Source of the DNA: Bacillota bacterium
GTDB taxonomy: Bacteria; Bacillota; Clostridia; Peptostreptococcales; Anaerovoracaceae
Assembly (NCBI GenBank): GCA_029219125.1
Contig: JAQXSU010000074.1
Location: 1-26,156, forward strand
Length of the DNA: 26,156 nt
Direction of reading: 5' to 3'
A model generated the notes under the pieces. It ran no database searches. It was not told where the DNA came from and saw only the letters and a list, made by a program, of their open reading frames with translations. The stretch's first letter is position 1, and every line of letters starts with the position of its first letter. Of this stretch, positions 17,126-23,793 are shown in pieces. A program made the position numbers and the translations under genes.

Positions 17126-18916
17126 TTAACCCTTGATGATGGCGCCGAACTTACATTTTTCAAGGCAGGCACCACACTTGAGACATTTTTCCTTGTCGAT
17201 GACATGCGGTTCACGCAGATTGCCGCTGATGGCAGCTGCAGGACATACATGCGAGCAGGCTGTACAGCCGCGGCACTTGTCAGGAAGGATCTGATAGGAA
17301 AGCAGTTCCTTACATACGCCGGCAGGACATTTCTTATCTACCACATGGGCGATGTATTCATCACGGAAGTAACGCATGGTGGACAGTACCGGATTCGGTG
17401 CGGTCTGACCCAGTGCGCAGAGGGAGTTGGCCTTGATATCATAAGCCAGCTGCTCCATTTCATCCAGTGTTTCCAGCGTGCCCTGACCGCTGGTGATCTT
17501 CTCCAGCATTTCCAGCAGACGCTTGGTTCCGATCCGGCAGGCAGTACATTTACCGCAGGATTCGTCTACGGTGAATTCCAGGAAGAACTTGGCGATATCT
17601 ACCATACAGGTGTCTTCATCCATAACGATCAGACCGCCGGAACCCATCATGGTTCCTACGGCAGCCAGATTTTCATAATCGATCGGTGTATCGATCAGGG
17701 AAGCCGGAATGCAGCCGCCGGACGGACCGCCGGTCTGTGCAGCCTTGAACTTCTTCCCGTTCGGAACGCCGCCGCCGATATCTTCTACAACTTCCCGGAG
17801 TGTGGTACCCATAGGGATTTCCACCAGACCGGTATTATTGATCTTGCCAACCAGACAGAATACCTTGGTTCCCTTGGATTTTTCCGTACCCATGGAAGCA
17901 AACCAGTCGGCACCCTTCAGAATGATCTGCGGAATGTTGGCATAGGTTTCTACGTTGTTTAAAATGGTCGGAACCGCAAACAGACCCTTTACAGCCGGGA
18001 ATGGCGGACGAGGTCTCGGTTCGCCGCGGTGACCTTCGATGGAGGTCATCAGTGCGGTTTCTTCACCGCATACGAATGCGCCGGAGCCCAGGCGGAGTTC
18101 GATATCAAAGTCAAATCCGGATCCGAAGATGTCCTTACCCAGGAATCCCATTTCACGGGACTGGTTGATTGCAATCTGCAGACGGTGGATTGCGATCGGG
18201 TATTCCGCACGCACATAGATGTAGCCCTGATGGGAACCGATGGCATAACCTGCGATGGTCATGGCCTCCAGTACCACATGCGGGTCACCTTCCAGAACGG
18301 AACGGTCCATGAATGCGCCAGGGTCACCTTCATCGGCGTTGCAGCATACATACTTCACCGGTGCATCGCCCATGGCAAACTGCCATTTGGTTCCGGTAGG
18401 GAAGCCGGCACCACCTCTGCCGCGAAGGCCGGAAGCCTTTACGATATCCACAACTTCCTGCGGGGTCATCTGGGTCAGTACCCGTCCCAGTGCTTCATAT
18501 CCATCGACAGCGATGTATTCCCGAATATCTTCCGGATTGATGACACCGCAGTTACGCAGTGCCACACGCTGCTGTTTCTCATAGAAGCGGGTCTGATTCA
18601 GACTCTTGATGGTTTCTTCATCGATGGCTTCCTTATGAAGCAGACGCTTTACGATTCTGCCCTTCAGTACGTGTTCTTCCACGATTTCCTTTACATCTTC
18701 CGGTTTCACCTTGGAATAGAACACGCCTTCCGGATAAATAATCATAATCGGTCCCATTTCGCAGAGGCCGAAGCAGCCGGTCCGGACCACTTTCACTTCC
18801 TGATCCAGGTCATGATAGGCCAGTTCCTTCTTCAGATTTTCCAGAATATCTTCTGAATGGGAGGAGGAGCAGCCGGTACCACCGCAAACGAGAATATGCA
18901 TTCTGATTCTGTCCAT
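17126..18916 (-). CDS. hndC: Flavin/NAD(P)H-binding hydrogenase subunit, HndC/NuoF-type
   Basis: A 596-residue subunit that carries electrons between NAD(P)H and the hydrogenase. A thioredoxin-like [2Fe-2S] domain (C11, C16, C48, C52) is followed by the NuoF core. The core has the FMN/NADH glycine-rich loop G-R-G-G-A-G-F-P-T-G-T-K-W (about 166-178), C-G-E-E-T-A-L, and the [4Fe-4S] motif S-C-G-K-C-T-A-C-R. Two C-terminal ferredoxin motifs follow (C-R-G-C-T-A-C-S-H-V-C-P and C-L-K-C-G-A-C-L-E-K-C). This three-part design is that of HndC and of the HydB subunit of bifurcating hydrogenases. The start ATG has GGAGG about 9 nt ahead. It lies 15 nt after hndB, so the unit is cotranscribed. Confidence 0.95.
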   Translation of the reverse strand: MDRIRMHILVCGGTGCSSSHSEDILENLKKELAYHDLDQEVKVVRTGCFGLCEMGPIMIIYPEGVFYSKVKPEDVKEIVEEHVLKGRIVKRLLHKEAIDEETIKSLNQTRFYEKQQRVALRNCGVINPEDIREYIAVDGYEALGRVLTQMTPQEVVDIVKASGLRGRGGAGFPTGTKWQFAMGDAPVKYVCCNADEGDPGAFMDRSVLEGDPHVVLEAMTIAGYAIGSHQGYIYVRAEYPIAIHRLQIAINQSREMGFLGKDIFGSGFDFDIELRLGSGAFVCGEETALMTSIEGHRGEPRPRPPFPAVKGLFAVPTILNNVETYANIPQIILKGADWFASMGTEKSKGTKVFCLVGKINNTGLVEIPMGTTLREVVEDIGGGVPNGKKFKAAQTGGPSGGCIPASLIDTPIDYENLAAVGTMMGSGGLIVMDEDTCMVDIAKFFLEFTVDESCGKCTACRIGTKRLLEMLEKITSGQGTLETLDEMEQLAYDIKANSLCALGQTAPNPVLSTMRYFRDEYIAHVVDKKCPAGVCKELLSYQILPDKCRGCTACSHVCPAAAISGNLREPHVIDKEKCLKCGACLEKCKFGAIIKG

Positions 18917-18931
18917 AGTTTCAGTCCTCCT

Positions 18932-19315
18932 TTATTTGTGTTCCTGCTGCTGTACCGCTCCGATGGTGTATTCGGTTACCACCCGACCGTTTACCAGATG
19001 TTCCGCAACCACTTTAGCGGCCTTTTCCGGATCCATCAGCACGTATGTAACCTTTTCCTCGCCCGGAACATACACTTCAACAACAGGCTCATATTTACAG
19101 ATGCCGATGCATCCCGTCTGGGTTACCATGACACCCTGCAATTTGCGTTTCGCAACTTCGTCTACAAATGCAGCCAGAACGGGACGGGCGCCTGCGGCGA
19201 TTCCGCAGGTTGCCATGCCGACTACCACGCGGGTATCATCGGAAGCATCCTGACGCATATTTACGCTGGACTTCATTTTTTCTCTCAGTTCAGCCAGTTC
19301 TGCAAGAGATTTCAT
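18932..19315 (-). CDS. hndB: Thioredoxin-like [2Fe-2S] ferredoxin subunit, HndB-type
   Basis: 127 residues when started at ATG 19315, which has GGAGG 8 nt upstream; an upstream in-frame start at 19342 lacks such a site. The protein has M-K-S-L-A-E-L-A-E-L-R-E-K as in HndB proteins, then M-A-T-C-G-I-A-A-G-A-R and T-G-C-I-G-I-C-K-Y-E-P. Only three cysteines are present (37, 69, 73), so a standard four-Cys [2Fe-2S] site is not complete in this chain. It lies between hndA and hndC, in the same order as Desulfovibrio hndABCD, where HndB is thought to act as an electron-transfer subunit. Confidence 0.88.
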   Translation of the reverse strand: MKSLAELAELREKMKSSVNMRQDASDDTRVVVGMATCGIAAGARPVLAAFVDEVAKRKLQGVMVTQTGCIGICKYEPVVEVYVPGEEKVTYVLMDPEKAAKVVAEHLVNGRVVTEYTIGAVQQQEHK

Positions 19316-19378
19316 TTTTCTAACCTCCAAAATTCTGTTCAATCGTTTGTGAAATCTGTCGTTCTGTTTCGCGCCGCC

Positions 19379-19876
19379 TTACTTCAGATATTTTCCGAGA
19401 ATGGCAGTCACATCGTCCTTGGTTACCTGACCATACACTTCGTCGTTGATGGTCATAACCGGAGCCAGTCCGCATGCGCCGATGCAGCGGGTAGTGGAAA
19501 CAGAGAATTCGCCGTCTGCGGTAACCCCGCCCGGTTCAATCCCCAGCGTCTCGCATACTTTGTCCAGAACCGCGCCGGCCCCTTTTACATAGCATGCAGT
19601 ACCCAGACAAACGGAAACTTCGTTCTTTCCTTTCGGGTTCAGGGTGAACTGTGAGTAAAAAGTACATACGCCGTAAACTTCAGCCAGAGGAAGGTTCAGG
19701 CCTTCAGCAATCATCTGCTGAACCTCAATAGGCAGATACCCATAGATGTCCTGTGCCTGCTGCAGAACCGGCATGAGAGCCCCCGGAATATCCCGGTGAC
19801 TGGCGATGACAGCCTTCAGCTTTTCTTCCTGCTCTGCGGTACCCTGAAATGGTACAACGGTCTTTTTCTTTGCCAA
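19379..19876 (-). CDS. hndA: [2Fe-2S] hydrogenase subunit, HndA/NuoE-type
   Basis: A 165-residue NuoE-family (24-kDa type) protein with a thioredoxin-like fold. The cluster ligands are visible as C-L-G-T-A-C (C-x4-C) and C-I-G-A-C (C-x3-C). The G-V-C-T-F-Y-S-Q-F segment and the helical N-terminus with D-I-Y-G-Y-L-P match the family. It passes electrons at the NAD(P)H end of the complex. The start is probably TTG at 19876, 8 nt from AGGAGG; a TTG two codons earlier would sit only 2 nt from that site. It is the first gene of the four-gene hydrogenase unit, behind its own promoter. Confidence 0.93.
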   Translation of the reverse strand: MAKKKTVVPFQGTAEQEEKLKAVIASHRDIPGALMPVLQQAQDIYGYLPIEVQQMIAEGLNLPLAEVYGVCTFYSQFTLNPKGKNEVSVCLGTACYVKGAGAVLDKVCETLGIEPGGVTADGEFSVSTTRCIGACGLAPVMTINDEVYGQVTKDDVTAILGKYLK

Positions 19877-19920
19877 TTTCAAAACCTCCTGTCTATATTA
19901 TGTTATATTATCAATACATA

Positions 19921-19953
19921 ATCACAAAAACCATATCTACATTATATCACAAA
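19921..19953. repeat. Pair of 8-bp direct repeats over the hnd promoter
   Basis: ATCACAAA occurs at 19921-19928 and 19946-19953, 25 bp apart, one copy overlapping the -10 and the other in the early transcribed region. The spacing and placement suit an operator, but no known regulator consensus is matched. Confidence 0.4.
19941..19949 (-). promoter_or_regulatory. Extended -10 promoter of hndABCD
   Basis: On the minus strand TGATATAAT is a perfect TATAAT (19946 down to 19941) with the TGn extension. The -35 match is weak (CTTTCA at 17 nt). It predicts a ~55-65 nt leader before the hndA start. Confidence 0.7.
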
Positions 19954-20014
19954 TGTGTAAATATGAAAGAAAAAACATTTTCTTAACAATATTAAAATAT
20001 TTGTTTTTGAAATG

Positions 20015-20566
20015 TCAAAAGTTCATATTGCATTCCGCCATATTTTCCTTCACATAGTCGCGGATGTAGGTCAGGACTTCCGGCTCCGAAAGAGAAATGC
20101 CGCCAAGAATCTCGCGAAACTGCCGGGTATCCATGACGAAACCCTTCTCATCAAAATCCATCGTCAGCACGAAGTCGATCTCGGGGCTGGGCCCGATGAG
20201 GGCTGTCATGGTTCCCGGGAGATCACCCAGAGGCATCCGGTCGATGGAGGAAAGTCCGAAGATGGCAGTGGTGGTTGTACCTTCTCCCACCTTGCTTCCG
20301 ATCCGGAAGCTGCCGCCGGTCAGCTCTGCAGCCATTTTAAAGAAAGGGATTCCCAGGCCGACCTTTCGGGTGGTGCGCGAAGTAAAGAAGGGATCGGTCA
20401 CATTTCTTACCTGTTCTTCGGTCATACCGCAGCCGTTATCGGATATGGAAATGGTCAGCCGGTCGTCCGCCGTGCTGGCATCAATATTGATTTTTATCAG
20501 AGTTGCTCCTGCCGTGACCGAATTCTGGGTCACGTCCAGGATGTTTAAGGATAATTCCGGCATCAT
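20015..20566 (-). CDS. Stand-alone GHKL ATPase domain protein (histidine-kinase-like)
   Basis: 183 residues starting at an ATG-ATG pair with AGGAG 9 nt ahead. The GHKL ATP-binding fold is clear: N-box N-I-L-D-V-T-Q-N-S (N15), G1 box D-N-G-C-G-M (43-48), a lid with F-F-T-S-R-T-T-R-K and G2 G-L-G-I (70-73). There is no dimerisation/phospho-acceptor histidine domain, no sensor and no membrane helix; the N-box starts almost at the first residue. About 80 extra C-terminal residues of unknown type follow. It lies upstream of hndA on the same strand, with ~138 bp between them that hold the hnd promoter, and diverges from the HydS-like gene set. It may phosphorylate a protein partner or act as an ATP-dependent switch; the target is unknown. 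Confidence 0.85.
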   Translation of the reverse strand: MMPELSLNILDVTQNSVTAGATLIKINIDASTADDRLTISISDNGCGMTEEQVRNVTDPFFTSRTTRKVGLGIPFFKMAAELTGGSFRIGSKVGEGTTTTAIFGLSSIDRMPLGDLPGTMTALIGPSPEIDFVLTMDFDEKGFVMDTRQFREILGGISLSEPEVLTYIRDYVKENMAECNMNF

Positions 20567-20606
20567 GGCACTCAGCTCCTGTCAAAATGTAAATTTTTCT
20601 GGCATA

Positions 20607-20635
20607 ATTATACACCAAGACCATTGTTTTGTCTT
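20607..20635 (-). promoter_or_regulatory. Promoter of the stand-alone GHKL ATPase gene
   Basis: On the minus strand, -35 AAGACA (20635 to 20630), 17 nt, then -10 TATAAT (20612 to 20607). The predicted transcript starts near 20600, about 35 nt before the ATG. Confidence 0.6.
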
Positions 20636-20652
20636 GTGGAATTTGATATACT
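20624..20652 (+). promoter_or_regulatory. Promoter of the HydS-like gene set
   Basis: -35 TTGTTT (20624-20629), 17 nt, then -10 TATACT (20647-20652) preceded by TGA as an extended -10. Its -35 lies inside the spacer of the opposing promoter, so the two promoters physically overlap. Confidence 0.68.
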
Positions 20653-20682
20653 TTAATCGATTCTGAATTGGAGGGAAAGCCA

Positions 20683-21033
20683 ATGACAATAACACAAATT
20701 GCCAGACTACTTGATGCGAAAATATATTGCTGCGAAGAAATGCTGGAACGGGAAGTACATACTGGCGTGGGCTGCGATCTGATGAGCGATGTGCTGGCTT
20801 ACGTGGAAGACCAGGCGGTTCTTCTGACCGGGCTGATCAATCCGCAGGTGGTACGGACCGCTGAGATGATGGATATCATTTGCCTGGTATTCGTTCGGGG
20901 GAAAGAACCGACAGAAGCCATGATTGAACTGGCGGAAGAACGTTCTATTATCCTCATGTCCACGGAGAAGGGTATGTTTGCCTCCTGCGGCATTCTGTAC
21001 CATGCAGGCCTCAAGAGCGGAGATGATTGCTGA
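20683..21033 (+). CDS. Small DRTGG-domain-type protein, hydrogenase-associated (first copy)
   Basis: 116 residues from ATG 20683 (GGAGG 8 nt ahead); an in-frame TTG at 20668 would overlap the ribosome site. It fits the family annotated as DRTGG-domain proteins (related to the N-terminal domain of HPr kinase) found beside clostridial hydrogenases: C-D-L-M-S-D-V-L-A, V-L-L-T-G-L-I-N-P-Q-V-V-R-T-A-E-M-M-D-I, V-F-V-R-G-K-E-P and C-G-I-L-Y-H-A-G-L. The literal DRTGG string is absent. Ligand and function are unknown. It is the first gene of a five-gene unit; its stop overlaps the next start (TGATG). Confidence 0.75.
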   Translation: MTITQIARLLDAKIYCCEEMLEREVHTGVGCDLMSDVLAYVEDQAVLLTGLINPQVVRTAEMMDIICLVFVRGKEPTEAMIELAEERSIILMSTEKGMFASCGILYHAGLKSGDDC

Positions 21034-21455
21034 TGTCAGCACTGGTACAGACATATACTGTGGACGCATCGGATTTTTCCGGCGCGGGAGAAGCGTCCGG
21101 AAATGTGAAGAAAACACTGAAGACTCTGGGATTCGCACCGGATGTCATCCGGCGTGTATCCATCGCCATGTATGAAGCGGAAATCAACATGGTGATTCAT
21201 GCCAACGGCGGCACCATCACGGTGACCATTTCGCCGGAGGAAATCTGTGCGGTTTTCGACGATGTGGGTCCGGGAATCCCCGATGTGGATCAGGCCATGC
21301 AGGAGGGCTGGTCTACGGCAACAGAAGAAGTCCGGGGGCTGGGTTTCGGGGCAGGCATGGGACTGCCCAATATTAAAAAATATGCGGACGTTCTGGACAT
21401 CAAGACAACCGTTGGTGTGGGAACGACGCTGACCCTGAAGTTTTTTACAAGATAG
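21033..21455 (+). CDS. RsbW-like serine-kinase/anti-sigma-type ATPase
   Basis: 140 residues starting at ATG 21033, overlapping the upstream stop by one base. It has the full N-box E-x-x-x-N-x-x-x-H (E48, N52, H56), G1 D-V-G-P-G-I-P (77-83) and a glycine-rich lid G-L-G-F-G-A-G-M-G-L-P-N (102-113). The size and build match anti-sigma-factor kinases such as RsbW and SpoIIAB, which bind a sigma factor or phosphorylate a STAS protein on serine. No STAS or sigma gene lies in the window, so the partner is unknown. It sits between a DRTGG-type protein and the HydS-like protein, which suggests their signals meet on this ATPase. Confidence 0.83.
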   Translation: MSALVQTYTVDASDFSGAGEASGNVKKTLKTLGFAPDVIRRVSIAMYEAEINMVIHANGGTITVTISPEEICAVFDDVGPGIPDVDQAMQEGWSTATEEVRGLGFGAGMGLPNIKKYADVLDIKTTVGVGTTLTLKFFTR

Positions 21456-21469
21456 GGAGGGATGCGACC

Positions 21470-22783
21470 ATGAGTAAATTTACACACTCTGTAAAGCTGG
21501 ATAAAGACAAATGCTGCGGCTGCACCACCTGTGTCAAGCGCTGCCCGACGGAGGCCATCCGTGTGCGGGGCGGCAAGGCGATCATCATATCGGAACGATG
21601 TATCGACTGCGGCGAATGTATCCGTGTCTGCCCGCACCATGCGAAGAAAGCGGTGGTGGACTCTCTGGATATCATTCATAAGTATGAATATACCATTGCA
21701 CTTCCTGCACCGTCATTTTATGCACAGTTTTCTGGCCTTCGCGACCGGAATGTACTGCTGACGGCGCTGAAAAAAATAGGATTTGATGAAGTGTTCGAGG
21801 TATCGGCCGGTGCGGAAGCCGTATCCCGCGCCACCATGATGGATCTGAATTACGAGCGGGTTGAACTGCCGGTCATCAGCTGTGCCTGTCCGGCGGTGGT
21901 TCGGATTATCCGGACCCGATTCCCGTCTCTGCTGCCGCATCTGCTGCAGTATCGGACGCCGATGGATGTCTCCGCACGCTGGGCGAAGAAGATTGCCATG
22001 GAGAAAACAGGCCTACCGAAGGAAAAGATCGGATGCATCTTTATTTCACCTTGTCCGGCCAAGTCCACCAGCACCAAGATGCCGCTGGGTGAATACGAAA
22101 GCTATGTGGACGGCGTGGTTTCCATGTCGGAACTGTACCCTGTGCTGCAGCCCAAGCTGAAAGACATCACCGATCCGGAATTTCTGGCTTTTTCCAGTGC
22201 TACCGGTGTCAGCTGGGCCAAGTCCGGCGGCGAAGCACTGGCCAGCCAGGCACTTTGTAATCTGGCGGCAGACGGAATTGAAAACGTGATTTCTGTGCTG
22301 GAGGCACTGGAGGACGACCGGATTCACCAGGCCCAGTTCATCGAACTGAACGGCTGCATCGGCGGCTGTGTGGGCGGCGCTCTGACCGTAGAGAACACCT
22401 ATATCGCCAAATCCAGACTGGTTCATATCATGAACACCATCACGCCGACCAGAAAGCTGGAAGGCACGCCGGATGATGAAATCATGAAGGAGGATTTTCC
22501 TATTACCTATGAACCATATATGCTGCTGGACAGCGATATGGGCCGGGCTATGGAAAAGCTGGCACGGATTGAGGAACAGGTAAAACGGCTCAGCGGTAAA
22601 GACTGCGGGGCCTGCGGCGCACCGACATGCCGCGCACTGGCCGAAGATATTATCAACGGTTACGGGAAAGAGGAACAGTGCGTATTCCTGCTGAGAGAAA
22701 AACTGGAAAAACTCCTGGAAGAAAAGGAAGAGCAGAACAAAGAGGAAGGGAAGGAATCTGAAGGAAAGGGGACAGAAGGTTGA
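21470..22783 (+). CDS. Sensory-type [FeFe] hydrogenase homologue (HydS-like) without a PAS domain
   Basis: 437 residues. An N-terminal double [4Fe-4S] ferredoxin (C15/18/21/25 and C44/47/50/54) leads into an H-cluster domain whose ligand cysteines all appear present: C140 in S-C-A-C-P, C195 in S-P-C-P-A-K, and C296/C300 in G-C-I-G-G-C. A C-terminal [4Fe-4S] site C-x2-C-x4-C-x16-C (379, 382, 387, 404) and a Lys/Glu-rich tail follow. Residues tied to catalysis differ: Ala139 where the proton-transfer Cys of T-S-C-C-P is expected, Ser193 for the L2 Met and Ser201 for the L2 Glu. These losses fit group C sensory enzymes such as Thermotoga HydS. Many of those carry a PAS domain, which is absent here. 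The ribosome site is GGAGGG, 8 nt away. A H2 or redox sensor is inferred. Confidence 0.87.
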   Translation: MSKFTHSVKLDKDKCCGCTTCVKRCPTEAIRVRGGKAIIISERCIDCGECIRVCPHHAKKAVVDSLDIIHKYEYTIALPAPSFYAQFSGLRDRNVLLTALKKIGFDEVFEVSAGAEAVSRATMMDLNYERVELPVISCACPAVVRIIRTRFPSLLPHLLQYRTPMDVSARWAKKIAMEKTGLPKEKIGCIFISPCPAKSTSTKMPLGEYESYVDGVVSMSELYPVLQPKLKDITDPEFLAFSSATGVSWAKSGGEALASQALCNLAADGIENVISVLEALEDDRIHQAQFIELNGCIGGCVGGALTVENTYIAKSRLVHIMNTITPTRKLEGTPDDEIMKEDFPITYEPYMLLDSDMGRAMEKLARIEEQVKRLSGKDCGACGAPTCRALAEDIINGYGKEEQCVFLLREKLEKLLEEKEEQNKEEGKESEGKGTEG

Positions 22784-23100
22784 CGGTACATGAAATTGCG
22801 AAGATGACGGAGCTGGAAACCGTACAGATGGAAGAGGACCGGCAGGCGGACCGGGTTTTCTGCTGCGATATGCTCTCCATTGCCATGGCAAGAGCCCCGG
22901 AAGACAGCGTCTGGGTTACAGTCATGGGAAACAAGAACGTGATTGCCGTGGCTTCACTGACGGATGTGGCCTGTGTCGTCATTGCCGAAGGCTACGATTT
23001 CGACCAGGATGCAGTGGATGCGGCCAAAGGGAAGGTAACCCTGCTGAAAAGCAGCCTGCCCGTGTTTGAAACTGCCAGCCTGATCCATCAGAAGCTATGA
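22780..23100 (+). CDS. Small DRTGG-domain-type protein, hydrogenase-associated (second copy)
   Basis: 106 residues from a TTG start at 22780 that overlaps the HydS-like stop (TTGA), with AAGGGG ahead. It resembles the second class of small DRTGG/HPr-kinase-N-like proteins: V-F-C-C-D-M-L-S, then S-V-W-V-T-V, N-V-I-A-V-A-S-L-T-D-V-A-C-V-V-I-A-E-G and a closing F-E-T-A-S-L-I. The literal DRTGG string is absent. It is clearly different in sequence from the first copy, so the two are not a recent duplication. The 4-nt overlaps on both sides show tight coupling with the HydS-like and PHP genes. Function unknown. Confidence 0.72.
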   Translation: MTVHEIAKMTELETVQMEEDRQADRVFCCDMLSIAMARAPEDSVWVTVMGNKNVIAVASLTDVACVVIAEGYDFDQDAVDAAKGKVTLLKSSLPVFETASLIHQKL

Positions 23101-23789
23101 TAAAGACAGATCTTCATATCCATTCCTGCCTGTCCCCCTGCGGCAGCGAGGAAATGGATCCCTTCGATCTGGTGGGAATGGCCAAAGTCAGCGGCATTGA
23201 TCTGATCGCCCTGACGGACCACAACTCAGCCGGAAACTGTCCAGCCGCCGCCGCGGCTGCAGCAGAGTACGGCATTGGGTTTATCCCCGGCATCGAGGTA
23301 AATACTTCAGAAGACATTCACTGCGTCTGCCTTTTTCCGGATCTGCAGCAGGCCATGTCATTTGATGCCATGCTGTATGAACATATTCCGATGATTGCCA
23401 ACCGGCCGAAGATCTTCGGGGAGCAGGTCATCATCCATCCCGACGGGAGCCGGGAAACAGAACCAAAGCTGCTGCTGACCGGATGCGATATTTCCATCGT
23501 GGATCTGCCCCGGGTAGTGGCGGCGTATGGAGGGCTATGCTGGCCTGCCCACGTGGACCGGGATGCCAACGGCCTGTTTGCCATGCTGGGAACCTGGCCG
23601 GAGGAACTGGATGTACCGGCAGCCGAGATCCGTTATGAAAAACCGGAGGGGCTGCCGGAGGGTCTGAAGCTGATCCAGGCATCCGACGCCCACGACCTTG
23701 CGACTCTTGCCGGAGGCGGCTTCCCACTTGCCCTGGAGAGTGCGGATTTTGCGGGGCTGAAAAAATACGTGACCGGAAAGGAAGTCTGA
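23097..23789 (+). CDS. PHP-domain phosphoesterase, hydrogenase-associated
   Basis: 230 residues, start overlapping the upstream stop as ATGA. The metal-binding PHP motifs are complete: D-L-H-I-H-S (H7, H9), T-D-H-N (D41, H42), G-I-E-V (E67), H75, H152 in P-A-H-V-D-R, and D197/H199 in S-D-A-H-D. These build a two- or three-metal site that hydrolyses phosphate esters. Family members include histidinol phosphatase, polymerase-associated PHP domains and nucleotide phosphatases. This stand-alone form, with S-P-C-G near the N-terminus, is of uncharacterised substrate. In this setting it could reverse phosphorylation by the two GHKL ATPases or break down a small signal. It is cytoplasmic; no signal peptide is seen. 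Confidence 0.85.
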   Translation: MIKTDLHIHSCLSPCGSEEMDPFDLVGMAKVSGIDLIALTDHNSAGNCPAAAAAAAEYGIGFIPGIEVNTSEDIHCVCLFPDLQQAMSFDAMLYEHIPMIANRPKIFGEQVIIHPDGSRETEPKLLLTGCDISIVDLPRVVAAYGGLCWPAHVDRDANGLFAMLGTWPEELDVPAAEIRYEKPEGLPEGLKLIQASDAHDLATLAGGGFPLALESADFAGLKKYVTGKEV

Positions 23790-23793
23790 CGAA

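Noticed and set aside
19983..20007. Full Rex operator upstream of hndABCD
   Set aside because: Only one TTAACAA half-site is present; the expected inverted half at 4-nt spacing is not there.
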